From the NCBI RefSeq assembly GCF_014697475.1, contig NZ_JACJRV010000006.1, positions 62,001 to 126,000 on the forward strand: a stretch of DNA of 64,000 nucleotides, given 5' to 3'. The position numbers and the translations under genes were made by a program. This document shows positions 8,956-17,395 of the stretch, in pieces; the first letter of the stretch is position 1; each line of letters starts with the position of its first letter. The notes beneath the pieces are model-generated. The model was given only the letters and a program-made list of their open reading frames with translations, did not search any database and had not been told where the DNA came from. This stretch comes from Nostoc sp. FACHB-152. GTDB lineage: Bacteria; Cyanobacteriota; Cyanobacteriia; Cyanobacteriales; Nostocaceae.

Positions 8956-10596
8956 ATGTCTAATTTATTCTGGAAAACACTCATGTTATCCCCTGTATGC
9001 TTGGGACTGAGTGTTTTATTTTCCGCTAAAGTAGTAGCTGCTGAGATTGAAACATCACCAACAACTAAACAGCAGTTACTTACTCAAGCCAAGACTGACG
9101 CAGATCAAGTTTTAGAACAAGTCAATCGATACAGCCGTGAAGGCAACAGTCAAAATTCCCTATCTCAAGTCACATCTGTTTCCCAGTTTTCGGATGTCCA
9201 GCCAACTGACTGGGCATTTCAAGCATTGCAATCTTTAGTTGAACGCTATGGATGTATTGCTGGGTATCCCAATGGAACCTTCCGAGGCAATCGGGCTATG
9301 ACTCGTTATGAGTTTGCCGCCGGTTTGAATGCTTGTTTAGAAAGAGTTAATGAATTAATTACTACAGCAACTACTGACTTAGCCAGAAAAGAAGACTTGG
9401 CAACCATCCAGCGTTTGCAAGAAGAATTCCAAGCAGAACTAGCAACTCTACGCGGTCGAGTCGATACTCTAGAAACACGCACTGCCGAGTTGGAAGCCAA
9501 TCAATTTTCTACAACTACCAAACTGGTTGGTGAAGCAATTTTTGCGGTTACTGATAGCTTTGGCGACAACGACAACAATAATACCGTCTTTCAAGACAGG
9601 GTGCGTTTAGACTTCCAAAGCAGTTTCACTGGTCAAGATGTGTTACATACCCGGATTGCAGCTGGTAATGCATCAACATTACCATTGCCAAATGGCACTT
9701 TTGAGGGTACGCAAACATTTAACTTAAACCCCGGTAACAACAATAGTGCCTTTATCGACTGGTTAGCTTATTACTTTCCGTTAGGCGGTACCCAAGTTTA
9801 CGTTGCCGCAACTGGTGGTATTCAAAGTGATTACGTTCCTACCGTCAATCCCTACTTTGAAGATTTTGATGGTGGTAACGGTGCTTTATCTACCTTTGCT
9901 TCTGAAAGCCCAATTTATCGGATTGGTGGCGGTGCTGGAGTAGGAGTTACAGTACCTTTTGGCAGTGGTAGCTTTAAACCTTCGTTAACCTTGGGCTACT
10001 TAGGATCTGAAGCCAGTAACCCTAATCAAGGTTCAGGTTTATTTGATGGTAACTATGCGGCCTTAGGACAGTTGACCTTGAACTTAGGCGATCGCTTTAC
10101 ATTAGCAGCAACATACGTTCATGGGTATCATGCTGGTGGCACCGTTTTATTTGACGCAGGCTCAGGCTCAACAACTACTGGTGTCGTAGGTACTTCACAA
10201 GCTAACCTTGTTGGTGGCGGCAACCCATACGTCAGTAACTCTTATGGTTTTGAAGCAGCTTTCAAACCTAGCGATAAATTATCAGTTAGTGGTTTTGTGC
10301 TTTACAGTGACATCACAGGCTTTGGTGTTGCTGATGACAATGAAGTTTGGAGTTATGGTTTAGGCGTTGCTTTGCCTGACTTCGGTAAGCCAGGTAATCT
10401 TTTAGGAATTTTTGCAGGCGCTCAACCTTATGCGGGTAATGCTACTGGCGATACACCCTACCACATTGAAGGTTTCTATAGATACCGAGTCAGCGATAAT
10501 ATTTCTATTACACCAGGTGTAATTTGGCTCACCAATCCTGGTCAAACTGACAACAATGCGGTGATTGGTACTTTAAGAACCACCTTTACTTTTTAA
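8956..10596 (+). CDS. Iron-uptake porin: SLH domain plus OprB-type barrel
   Basis: A 546-residue outer-membrane protein with a signal peptide (residues 1-29), a linker, one SLH domain (about 72-115: FSDVQPTDWAFQAL, AGYPNGTFRGNRAMTRYEFA), a short coiled coil (about 130-165) and an OprB-like 16-strand barrel to the C-terminus, ending TTFTF as outer-membrane proteins do. In cyanobacteria this architecture forms the major porins; the SLH domain binds pyruvylated cell-wall polymer and the barrel admits ions, including inorganic iron, and small solutes. The ATG has a good upstream GAGGAAA. The transported species is inferred from family annotation only. Confidence 0.93.
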   Translation: MSNLFWKTLMLSPVCLGLSVLFSAKVVAAEIETSPTTKQQLLTQAKTDADQVLEQVNRYSREGNSQNSLSQVTSVSQFSDVQPTDWAFQALQSLVERYGCIAGYPNGTFRGNRAMTRYEFAAGLNACLERVNELITTATTDLARKEDLATIQRLQEEFQAELATLRGRVDTLETRTAELEANQFSTTTKLVGEAIFAVTDSFGDNDNNNTVFQDRVRLDFQSSFTGQDVLHTRIAAGNASTLPLPNGTFEGTQTFNLNPGNNNSAFIDWLAYYFPLGGTQVYVAATGGIQSDYVPTVNPYFEDFDGGNGALSTFASESPIYRIGGGAGVGVTVPFGSGSFKPSLTLGYLGSEASNPNQGSGLFDGNYAALGQLTLNLGDRFTLAATYVHGYHAGGTVLFDAGSGSTTTGVVGTSQANLVGGGNPYVSNSYGFEAAFKPSDKLSVSGFVLYSDITGFGVADDNEVWSYGLGVALPDFGKPGNLLGIFAGAQPYAGNATGDTPYHIEGFYRYRVSDNISITPGVIWLTNPGQTDNNAVIGTLRTTFTF

Positions 10597-10618
10597 GGTT
10601 GTACAAACATTAAATTTT

Positions 10619-10691
10619 GGGTGCGTTATGCCGTAGGCTAACACACCCAATCATCACAAAATGGTGGGTTGCGCTGCACGACAACGCACCC
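10619..10691. repeat. Palindromic dispersed repeat (GGGTGCGTTA type)
   Basis: Two adjacent hairpins: GGGTGCGTTA (10619-10628) with TAACACACCC (10639-10648), then GGGTTGCG with CAACGCACCC up to 10691. The same TGCGTTA/TAACGCA arms recur near 24611-24671 and 54042-54100. It lies between convergent genes and could also help end transcription. Confidence 0.6.
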
Positions 10692-10700
10692 TACTATTTC

Positions 10701-11207
10701 TTAAGGACAAAACAAAGTATCACGGGTGTCTCTTCCGGTTGTGGGATTAGTACCCTTAGCCGTCTTGCACAATTTGTTTTGTTCATCAGGACGCAACAGT
10801 ACATCTGTAAAATCTGCCCCATCAACAATTGCGCCATCAAACTTGGCGTTAGCAGCAAACGCACCTTCTAAAATGGCATTTGTCAAGTCTGCTTTAATTA
10901 AACGCGCTGAATCTAATGTGGCATTTGTGAGATCGGCTCCTTCAAAATTTGTTGACTCTAAATTAGCGGCAAAGAAACTCACACCGCGTAAGTTACTATG
11001 GCTAAAGTTACTCTGACGAAGATTAGCTTTTGTAAAACTGGAGTCTGATAAATCACGTCCTGAAAAATCAGCCTCGATCAATATTTCTTTGTTGTAATCA
11101 AGCGCGAAAGCAGTTGGAGCGTAACCAAAAGCTATTGTAATGCTAAATATCCACAGTAAGAAACTGAGTATGGTTGCCCAAATCCGATTGCTTAACCTAG
11201 AATTCAT
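10701..11207 (-). CDS. Secreted pentapeptide-repeat protein, probably thylakoid-lumenal
   Basis: 168 residues from the ATG at 11207, which puts a hydrophobic signal sequence (ATILSFLLWIFSITIAFG, then AFA-LDY) at the N-terminus. The open frame extends further upstream, but that would overlap the divergent YraN gene. About 13 pentapeptide repeats follow (ADFSG, ANLRQ, SNFSH, SNLRG, ADLTN) and form a right-handed quadrilateral beta-helix. The tail holds two Cys (KLCKTAK, FCP) that could form a disulfide. This layout resembles small lumenal pentapeptide proteins of cyanobacteria and chloroplasts, whose function is unknown. Confidence 0.85.
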   Translation of the reverse strand: MNSRLSNRIWATILSFLLWIFSITIAFGYAPTAFALDYNKEILIEADFSGRDLSDSSFTKANLRQSNFSHSNLRGVSFFAANLESTNFEGADLTNATLDSARLIKADLTNAILEGAFAANAKFDGAIVDGADFTDVLLRPDEQNKLCKTAKGTNPTTGRDTRDTLFCP

Positions 11208-11221
11208 GGTATTTTTAACCA

Positions 11222-11740
11222 ATGGCGAATCATCCTCCATCTCATTATCCCGATATTGGTCAACTTGGTGAAGACCTAGTTGCACAATGGTTAGAGTCTA
11301 CAGGTTGGTTGATTCTGCATCGGCGTTTTTGTTGCCGTTGGGGAGAGATTGATATTATTGCTGAATATCTAGGAGCAACTGCCGTCGAGCAGGGGGGGAG
11401 GGGAGCAGAGGCGCAGAGGGGAAATATATTACTTCAAACACTTGCTTTTGTTGAGGTGAAAACCCGCAGTCCAGGTAATTGGGATGCAGGGGGAAGATGT
11501 GCCATTACCCCACAAAAGCAGGCGAAACTGTGGCGCACAGCCGAGATCTATCTAACTAAATATCCTGAGAAAGTAGATTATTTTTGTCGCTTTGATGTGG
11601 CGATTGTGTGTTGTCAGCAAATATCAAAATTACAAGCCGAGCTAATATCAGCCCAAGATGCTTTATTCAGTTTATCGCTGGCTGGATACAAATTTTATTT
11701 GCAAGAGTATATTCCCGCAGCTTTTGATTCTTCAATATGA
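11222..11740 (+). CDS. YraN/UPF0102 family endonuclease-like protein
   Basis: A 172-residue protein of the YraN family, with a restriction-endonuclease-like (Holliday-resolvase type) fold. Conserved parts are GEDLVAQWL, GWLILHRRF, WGEIDIIA (catalytic Asp) and FVEVKTRS (catalytic Glu/Lys). Its cellular role is poorly known; DNA processing is inferred. Between IDIIA and FVEVK is an extra ~20-residue stretch rich in Gly/Glu/Gln/Arg (VEQGGRGAEAQRG) encoded by a purine-rich GGGGAGCAGAGGCGCAGAGG sequence, typical of cyanobacterial intergenic repeats. The start lies 14 bp from the divergent pentapeptide gene, so the two share a tight promoter region. Confidence 0.88.
   Translation: MANHPPSHYPDIGQLGEDLVAQWLESTGWLILHRRFCCRWGEIDIIAEYLGATAVEQGGRGAEAQRGNILLQTLAFVEVKTRSPGNWDAGGRCAITPQKQAKLWRTAEIYLTKYPEKVDYFCRFDVAIVCCQQISKLQAELISAQDALFSLSLAGYKFYLQEYIPAAFDSSI
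11385..11425 (+). repeat. Purine-rich repeat inserted in the YraN coding sequence
   Basis: A G/A-rich run (GAGCAGGGGGGGAGGGGAGC and onwards) resembles the GGGAGCAGGGGAG-type intergenic repeat seen also near 58034. It keeps the frame and adds residues between the two catalytic motifs. Confidence 0.55.
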
Positions 11741-11839
11741 TTAATTGAAATGAGGGCGAATCATAATTGGTCATGCCGCAAATCTCTGAGTCAGCAATTA
11801 CCAATTAGACATTCTGAGCCGCCCTCACAGGCAACAGTT

Positions 11840-12253
11840 TCATGCCAGAGTTTCTGGACAGTAACCTAATCCTCGGACAAACTGTTGTCGGAATGCTTCA
11901 ATTTCTTCTCGCTCTGGGCTACCATGAGAGACGATCGCTACTTGATAGCGGCGCATTACATCTACAGGACACTGCCCTGCTTCCAAACTCCAAAGAGCCA
12001 TTTGTACCCGCATTGGTGGTTCGTAGCTAATTCCTAATTCGTTAAGAAAAGCCCGAAAATCTCCATCTTGTTGGGCAGGAACTTGACCTTTGAGTTTGAT
12101 CCTAACCACCCAGCCATCAATCTGATGAATCACAGTAACGAAAGAGACAGGTAACTGAGGTCTAGCGTGCAAATGTTGAACAGCCCGCAAGGTTAGACTG
12201 GCATTTGCCAGGTAATACAAATATTCCATGTTGGTGCTTGGGATCAAAGCCAA
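11840..12253 (-). CDS. Conserved cyanobacterial protein of unknown function
   Basis: 137 residues (or 129 from the internal Met at 12229, MEYLYYLANASLTL). Soluble, with no signal peptide or membrane segment. It has a mixed alpha/beta pattern with a conserved-looking core (SFVTVIHQIDGWVVRIKLKG, then GISYEPPMRVQMALWSLEAGQ). I do not recognise a named domain. Coding character (HIP1 use, balanced composition, long frame) supports a real gene. It converges on the YraN gene and diverges from queA. Confidence 0.7.
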   Translation of the reverse strand: MALIPSTNMEYLYYLANASLTLRAVQHLHARPQLPVSFVTVIHQIDGWVVRIKLKGQVPAQQDGDFRAFLNELGISYEPPMRVQMALWSLEAGQCPVDVMRRYQVAIVSHGSPEREEIEAFRQQFVRGLGYCPETLA

Positions 12254-12445
12254 TCCTACACTTCTATATTCCTAAATAGATCATGTTTCCGGTAGGGTAG
12301 AAGCCCCCGTTTTCGTATGGGGAGTTTTACCCATTATTCATGGTTACGTATTACCGAATGATACTAATTGTAAAATTTTATGAACGAAATTGGATTTTTC
12401 CTTAGAAAATATCAAATAAACCTGTAAAAGCTAACATAACTTTCA

Positions 12446-13609
12446 ATGGAGCCACAAATAACAACAGAAATTTTTAATAATGTTGCTGCCTCAGAGTTAG
12501 AGGACTCACAGCTAGATTGTTCATTATCTGGTTATGATTACTTTTTGCCTCCAGAACTGATTGCTCAAAATCCTGTAGTTCCTAGAGACAGTTCTCGGTT
12601 ATTAGTAGTAAATTCCCCTACTATAGGTAACGAAACAGCACCACTACATCAGATTTTTCGTGATTTACCCGAATTTCTCCGCCCTGGAGATTTGCTGGTA
12701 ATGAACAATACAAAAGTCATTCCAGCGCGACTTTATGGTTATAAGTCTACTGGTGCAGAAGTTGAGGTATTGCTTTTAGAAGAACGCCAATATAACTGTT
12801 GGTTAGCCTTGGTTAAGCCAGGAAAGCGTTTTAAACTCGGTTCAAAAATTATTTTTCCTGATAAAGGATTGCCGCAATTAGAGAATGATTCCGTAACTCC
12901 TGTCTTAACTGCTACAGTTATAGACAACGATGCACCGACTGGGGGACGTTTATTGCAGTTTGATGTGCCAGGAGGAAAATCACTGGTAGAAGTACTAGAG
13001 ACTTTCGGTGAAATTCCTTTACCGCCTTATATCACGACAACCCAAGCTGCTGATGAACAGTATCAGACTGTATATGCTCAACAACCAGGAGCGATCGCAG
13101 CACCAACAGCTGGGTTACACTTTACCCCAGAACTATTAGAAAAATTGCGCGATCGCGGCATTAATCAAGCTTTTGTCACCCTTCATGTTGGTGTCGGCAC
13201 ATTTCGACCTGTGGAGGTGGAAGATGTTACTAGCCACGAAATGCACGAAGAATGGATTGAAGTTCCTGCGGCGACTGTAGAACAAATTCGTGCTACTCAA
13301 GCGGCTGGTGGTCGCATTATTGCCGTCGGTACAACCGTTGTACGCACCTTAGAAGGTGCAGCGCAATCAGGAGAGTTACAACCATTTTGCGGCAAAACCA
13401 ACTTATTTATCTATCCTGGCTATCAATGGCAAGTTGTAGATGGGTTGATTACTAATTTTCACTTGCCGCGTTCTAGTTTGTTGATGCTGGTAAGTGCTTT
13501 GATTGGCAGACAAAGGTTATTGAAAATATACCAAGAAGCGATCGCACAACAATATCGTTTTTATTCCTTCGGTGATGCCATGCTAATCTTGCCAGAAGGG
13601 AAGAATTAG
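12446..13609 (+). CDS. queA: tRNA preQ1(34) S-adenosylmethionine ribosyltransferase-isomerase
   Basis: 387 residues. QueA transfers and isomerises the ribosyl group of S-adenosylmethionine onto preQ1 at position 34 of GUN-anticodon tRNAs, giving epoxyqueuosine. Hallmarks: [14 protein letters not shown] near the start, [31 protein letters not shown]-like TLHVGVGTF, and [17 protein letters not shown] near the end. An N-terminal extension of about 28 residues precedes the usual start of the family; no Met nearer the core was apparent, so the ATG at 12446 is kept. It seems to be a single-gene unit. Confidence 0.95.
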   Translation: MEPQITTEIFNNVAASELEDSQLDCSLSGYDYFLPPELIAQNPVVPRDSSRLLVVNSPTIGNETAPLHQIFRDLPEFLRPGDLLVMNNTKVIPARLYGYKSTGAEVEVLLLEERQYNCWLALVKPGKRFKLGSKIIFPDKGLPQLENDSVTPVLTATVIDNDAPTGGRLLQFDVPGGKSLVEVLETFGEIPLPPYITTTQAADEQYQTVYAQQPGAIAAPTAGLHFTPELLEKLRDRGINQAFVTLHVGVGTFRPVEVEDVTSHEMHEEWIEVPAATVEQIRATQAAGGRIIAVGTTVVRTLEGAAQSGELQPFCGKTNLFIYPGYQWQVVDGLITNFHLPRSSLLMLVSALIGRQRLLKIYQEAIAQQYRFYSFGDAMLILPEGKN

Positions 13610-13744
13610 GCAAGGGGCAGGGGGAGAAAAAATAATACCTGAATTTTACTAGCCCTTAGCCTCTAACCTCTAGCCTCTTTAATTTTTTAGGTTGTAGTGG
13701 GTACTCTGACTTATAAGACTCACTACAATCACAAGCTGCCATTT

Positions 13745-14842
13745 ATGTATAAACAGCATCAAATTCGTCAGTGGTATTGCTGCTTCTCTAATATGGTGTT
13801 TCACCAAGGGATTAATTGGCGAAAGTCGCATCTGAAAATTATCTGGGCTGCCTCGGCGTTTTTGGTGTTGACTGCACCAACAGTTATAGATTTACCAGGA
13901 AGTAGATTACTGGCAGAAGATGTGGTTTCTCAGGATTTGGAAGCAGCTATTTTATACCAGCAAGGTGTGACGCGCTATAACCGCACAGACTTAGACGGTG
14001 CAGAATCTGCTTTTCGCCAAGCATTGGAACATGACCCAAATATCGGGATGGCACGGAATTACTTAGGAAATATTCTCTTAAGACAAAATCGCCTAGATGC
14101 GGCAATTCAAGAATTTGGCGAGGCTATTAAAATCAACCCGAATCAGAGTGAAGTTTATTACAATCTAGGGTTGGCATTACAACAACAAGGGGAAAAAGAA
14201 GCAGCTGTTACTGCTTACCGCCAAGCCCTAGTTATAGATCCCAAAATGGCAGCAGCCCAGTATAACTTGGGTGTAGCACTGCATGAACTAGGACAATCGC
14301 AGGAAGCGATCGCAGCTTATCAGCAAGCAGCGATTCTCGATACAGGCAATGTCAGTACCTACTTTAATCTAGCGATCGCTCTCCAAGAACAAGGTAAATC
14401 AGAAGAGGCGATCGCCGCTTATCGTCAAGTTATCAAACTAGATCCGAAAAATACCGCAGCCTACAATAATATGGCTGGTTTGATGGTAGCTCAAGGACAA
14501 ACTACTGAGGCGATAACAGCTTATCGGCAAGCAATTCGCCTAAATCCCAAAGATGCGGCAGCTAACTATAATCTGGGCGTAACTTTATACAATCAAGGCG
14601 ACATCAAAAAAGCCAATGAAGCCTTAAAACGCGCTCAAAAATATTACCTGGAACAAGGCAACACCGAGCAAACTGCCAAAGCTGAACAGCTAATGCAGCA
14701 AATTACCCAGCAAATCGCCCAACAAAAATTACAACAGCAAACTCAAGTTGGTAAGACTGCTACACCAGAACAACCAGCTACTCCCAGCACAACACCTAGC
14801 AATCCTGGTGATCTACCTGTTTCTTTAGAGCAAACAAAATAA
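13745..14842 (+). CDS. Membrane-anchored or secreted TPR protein
   Basis: About 365 residues from the ATG at 13745; a GTG at 13697 and an ATG at 13793 are also possible. A hydrophobic segment (IIWAASAFLVLTAPTV) acts as signal or anchor. Six to seven consecutive TPR units follow, each of the type AxYNLGxALxxxGxxEEAIAAYRQAIxLDP, then a Gln-rich helical tail and a Pro/Thr-rich low-complexity end. TPR arrays are protein-interaction scaffolds; no partner can be named. The downstream gap carries dispersed repeats and a perfect palindrome. Confidence 0.85.
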   Translation: MYKQHQIRQWYCCFSNMVFHQGINWRKSHLKIIWAASAFLVLTAPTVIDLPGSRLLAEDVVSQDLEAAILYQQGVTRYNRTDLDGAESAFRQALEHDPNIGMARNYLGNILLRQNRLDAAIQEFGEAIKINPNQSEVYYNLGLALQQQGEKEAAVTAYRQALVIDPKMAAAQYNLGVALHELGQSQEAIAAYQQAAILDTGNVSTYFNLAIALQEQGKSEEAIAAYRQVIKLDPKNTAAYNNMAGLMVAQGQTTEAITAYRQAIRLNPKDAAANYNLGVTLYNQGDIKKANEALKRAQKYYLEQGNTEQTAKAEQLMQQITQQIAQQKLQQQTQVGKTATPEQPATPSTTPSNPGDLPVSLEQTK

Positions 14843-14993
14843 AAAGTATGTAGACGCTTTTAGCGGTGTTAGCGAAGCGGTAGCGACGTAGGAGCGTCAG
14901 CAGTGCGTTGGGCGGGTTCCCCGACTTGAAGCAACTGCTGAACCCGTTAGCGCAGCGTTAGCGACATAGGAGCGTCAGGGCTTGCCGCAGGCT
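14843..14993. repeat. Small dispersed repeat cluster
   Basis: Two related blocks: TTAGCGAAGCGGTAGCGACG followed by TAGGAGCGTCAG, and about 75 bp on GTTAGCGCAGCGTTAGCGAC followed by ATAGGAGCGTCAG. They are separated by a hairpin-prone segment (AGTGCGTTGGGCGGGTTCCC). Related sequence, partly inverted, occurs at 19540-19690, 40340-40415 and 49365-49395. Such GC-rich repeats are common between genes in Nostocales. Confidence 0.65.
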
Positions 14994-15031
14994 AGGATGA
15001 AGAATGAAATTTAAATTTCATTCTTCATCCT
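14994..15031. repeat. Perfect 38-bp palindrome
   Basis: AGGATGAAGAATGAAATTT (14994-15012) is directly followed by its exact reverse complement (15013-15031), with no spacer. It lies between the convergent TPR and COG3146 genes. The transcript would fold to a near-loopless hairpin; there is no T-run after it. Confidence 0.8.
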
Positions 15032-15183
15032 CATAACAAGTTGCGTTCAAAAATATTAGTTTTGGCAGGCAGAGGGAGAAATACTACGTATGATTGCAAT
15101 TTAGTATCAAGATTTCCACGCCATAAGAGGTATTTCCCTATTGCGTATTGCCTTCTTGCCTATTGCCTTTTAGGACTTATACT

Positions 15184-16374
15184 TCATCCTTCAATACTTC
15201 CTTTTTGACTAAACGGTATCTCCTCATTCATGCGCTCAATTTCCTGCTGTTCTAGTTGATTTACTTCTTTTATATAAGGAAGTAAAATTTGCCCTAAACG
15301 TTGATTATAAAAGCGATGCAGGCTGTAATTAGGTTTAGCAGGAAAACCACGACGTTTTTTATGTCGTCCGCCAGCACCAGGATCGAAAATTTGGATATTA
15401 TGAGCGATCGCCCACTCAATTGGTGTGTAATAGCAAGCATCAAAATGTAGGCAGTCTATTTCTTGAAAGCTACCCCAATAACGCCCGTATAATCTATCGT
15501 CTTTATAAAGGCAAAAAGACATCCCCACAGGATGGCGTTGATCATGTTCGCTATACGCGGCAAAAAATACAACCCGATGGCGATAATCTGCGTGTAGCTG
15601 CTCAAAAAATTGCTTTGTTAGGTACTTACTTCCCCACCAGCCGAACTTATCACAAGTATCAGCATAAAACTGATACATCAACGGAAATAGGGATTTAGGA
15701 ATTTCATCACCAGTCAGTGGTTGTAGTTTTAAGCCTACCTTCTCTACAGCTTTGCGTTCACGTTTAATATTGCGTCGCTGGTTGGCGTTGAAAATTGCTA
15801 AGTAATCATCAAAAGTGTTAAACCCAAGATTCTCCCAGATGTAGCTGTGGTGCAACCAAGGGCTAAAGCCTTGCCGTTGTAAAACTGGTTGCCATTGGGG
15901 ATCAACATAGAGAAAGTGACAGCCAGAAATTCGATATTTAGAGCAGAAAGAGTCAATTTCATGCACCATCATGGCAGTGATTTCTTCTTCATCTTCTCCA
16001 GGCGCAATTAAGAAGCGATAACCTTCAGCTGGGGTAAATGGTGCCATACCCAATAGTTTGGGATAATATTGCACACCGATGCGATCGGCTAATTCTGCCC
16101 ACTGATGATCGAAGACAAATTCGCCATAACTATGTCCTTTTAAATATAGAGGAGCAGCTGCAATTAGGGTTCTGTCTCGCCACAGTGTCAAGTGATTGGG
16201 CAACCAGCCTGTTTTGTCTGTAGCACTATGAGAGGTTTCTAAATTTTTTAACCACTGCCACTCCAGAAACGGAGTTTTCAGTGGTAATGCTAAAGCATCC
16301 CACGCATCTTGAGGCACTTCGGCGATTTTGTTAATCCAAGCAACAGAATAGCGAGGCTTAAGTTGTTCCACCAT
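15184..16374 (-). CDS. COG3146 (DUF482) GNAT-fold N-acetyltransferase-like protein
   Basis: A 396-residue soluble protein of the COG3146 family, which has a tandem GNAT (FemX/peptidyltransferase-like) fold. Characteristic blocks are TPFLEWQWLKNLE, LPNHLTLW, LYLKGHSYGEFVFD, ANQRRNIKRERKAV, GRYWGS and FDPGAGGRHKKRRGF. The family is often labelled a peptidoglycan-biosynthesis or peptidogalycan protein, but no reaction has been firmly shown to my knowledge. It lies 40 bp downstream of the RibD-like gene on the same strand and may be co-transcribed with it. Confidence 0.88.
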   Translation of the reverse strand: MVEQLKPRYSVAWINKIAEVPQDAWDALALPLKTPFLEWQWLKNLETSHSATDKTGWLPNHLTLWRDRTLIAAAPLYLKGHSYGEFVFDHQWAELADRIGVQYYPKLLGMAPFTPAEGYRFLIAPGEDEEEITAMMVHEIDSFCSKYRISGCHFLYVDPQWQPVLQRQGFSPWLHHSYIWENLGFNTFDDYLAIFNANQRRNIKRERKAVEKVGLKLQPLTGDEIPKSLFPLMYQFYADTCDKFGWWGSKYLTKQFFEQLHADYRHRVVFFAAYSEHDQRHPVGMSFCLYKDDRLYGRYWGSFQEIDCLHFDACYYTPIEWAIAHNIQIFDPGAGGRHKKRRGFPAKPNYSLHRFYNQRLGQILLPYIKEVNQLEQQEIERMNEEIPFSQKGSIEG

Positions 16375-16414
16375 CTTTTCCGCAGATTAGGGGCTTTGAA
16401 GTACTTTCCTTAGT

Positions 16415-17101
16415 TTAATGTCGTTGCACCTGATAGTGGAGAAAGACTTCTTGCTCGACTGTCGAAACCTCTAGAAGATTCAACCGAGGAGCTAACTGAG
16501 ATAAAAATCCTTGTCCTTCTACTGGTGTAGGTGCTGTAGCACCGCCTAAAATCAGGGGACAGATAGTTAGCCAAAATTCATCTATTAAATCTAAGCTGAT
16601 CATAGAAGCTACTAATTGACCACCACCTAAGACTGCTAGGCGTGTTATATCTATAGATGCTAAGTAGCTTAAGGCAGCAGCAGTATCAGTTTTTCCTGTT
16701 TGTGTTTCAAAAACGAGAATTTTGTCAAATTCTGAACGTCCTTGCCAAAAACTTGCTCCTGCTGTTGTGGTTAGTAACCAGCGTTTAATTGGTTGTTGAA
16801 AAAACTTGATTTCCGGATTGAGGTTGCCAGAATGTGTAATCACTATATGAACCGGCTGAACAGGCTTTCTGTCCTTGACTCGATTTTCCAGCAGTGCTGG
16901 ATGTGATACCGTAAGTGTTGTACCGTAAGCACGGAGAGTGCCAGCAGCTATTAAGACGGCATCAGAGGCAGCGATTTGTTTTTCTAGGTGCGCTTTATCT
17001 GCCCCTGAGCCAAATCGAGCAGGCGATCGCCTAAAATCTGTGATCTTGCCATCTGCACTCATGGCCAAAACTACTGTGGTATGAGGACGAGGTTGCGCCA
17101 T
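16415..17101 (-). CDS. RibD C-terminal-type reductase (dihydrofolate reductase fold)
   Basis: A 228-residue, single-domain protein of the RibD_C family: VVLAMSADGKITD, the GSGADKAHLEKQIAASDAVLIAAGTLRAYG block, LAVLGGGQLVASM (NADPH-binding Gly-rich loop) and LGGATAPTP. In riboflavin synthesis such domains reduce the ribosyl group of the pyrimidine intermediate with NADPH. It lacks a deaminase domain, so it could be a stand-alone pathway reductase or a paralogue with another substrate. Upstream gene of a probable two-gene unit with the COG3146 gene. Confidence 0.85.
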   Translation of the reverse strand: MAQPRPHTTVVLAMSADGKITDFRRSPARFGSGADKAHLEKQIAASDAVLIAAGTLRAYGTTLTVSHPALLENRVKDRKPVQPVHIVITHSGNLNPEIKFFQQPIKRWLLTTTAGASFWQGRSEFDKILVFETQTGKTDTAAALSYLASIDITRLAVLGGGQLVASMISLDLIDEFWLTICPLILGGATAPTPVEGQGFLSQLAPRLNLLEVSTVEQEVFLHYQVQRH

Positions 17102-17395
17102 TGGGTTGGTTTGATAGTCTTGATTTTCCTTGCTAGTGTGTTGATTGTAAAAAAATCTGTCCTGTGCAAGCTACTGTTTACCAATTTCGTCAGTGTAATT
17201 TTATGCAACACCAATCCCAACTACATCTACCTCATCAAAGTTTTGGTATAGCCCACTCCTTTTTATGTGTTGAATATTTGATACTGTTAGGGGTTGTTAA
17301 TAAAAATCGCATAACATGACAAAGTTTCTCATTTAGCTCAACTAATTGCAGATTATTTGGTGTTGTGGTTTGCAGAAGTGAAGTGAGACAATTAG

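Noticed and set aside
10617-11016. Plus-strand frames over the pentapeptide gene
   Set aside because: Antisense to a clear pentapeptide-repeat gene and partly inside a palindromic repeat.
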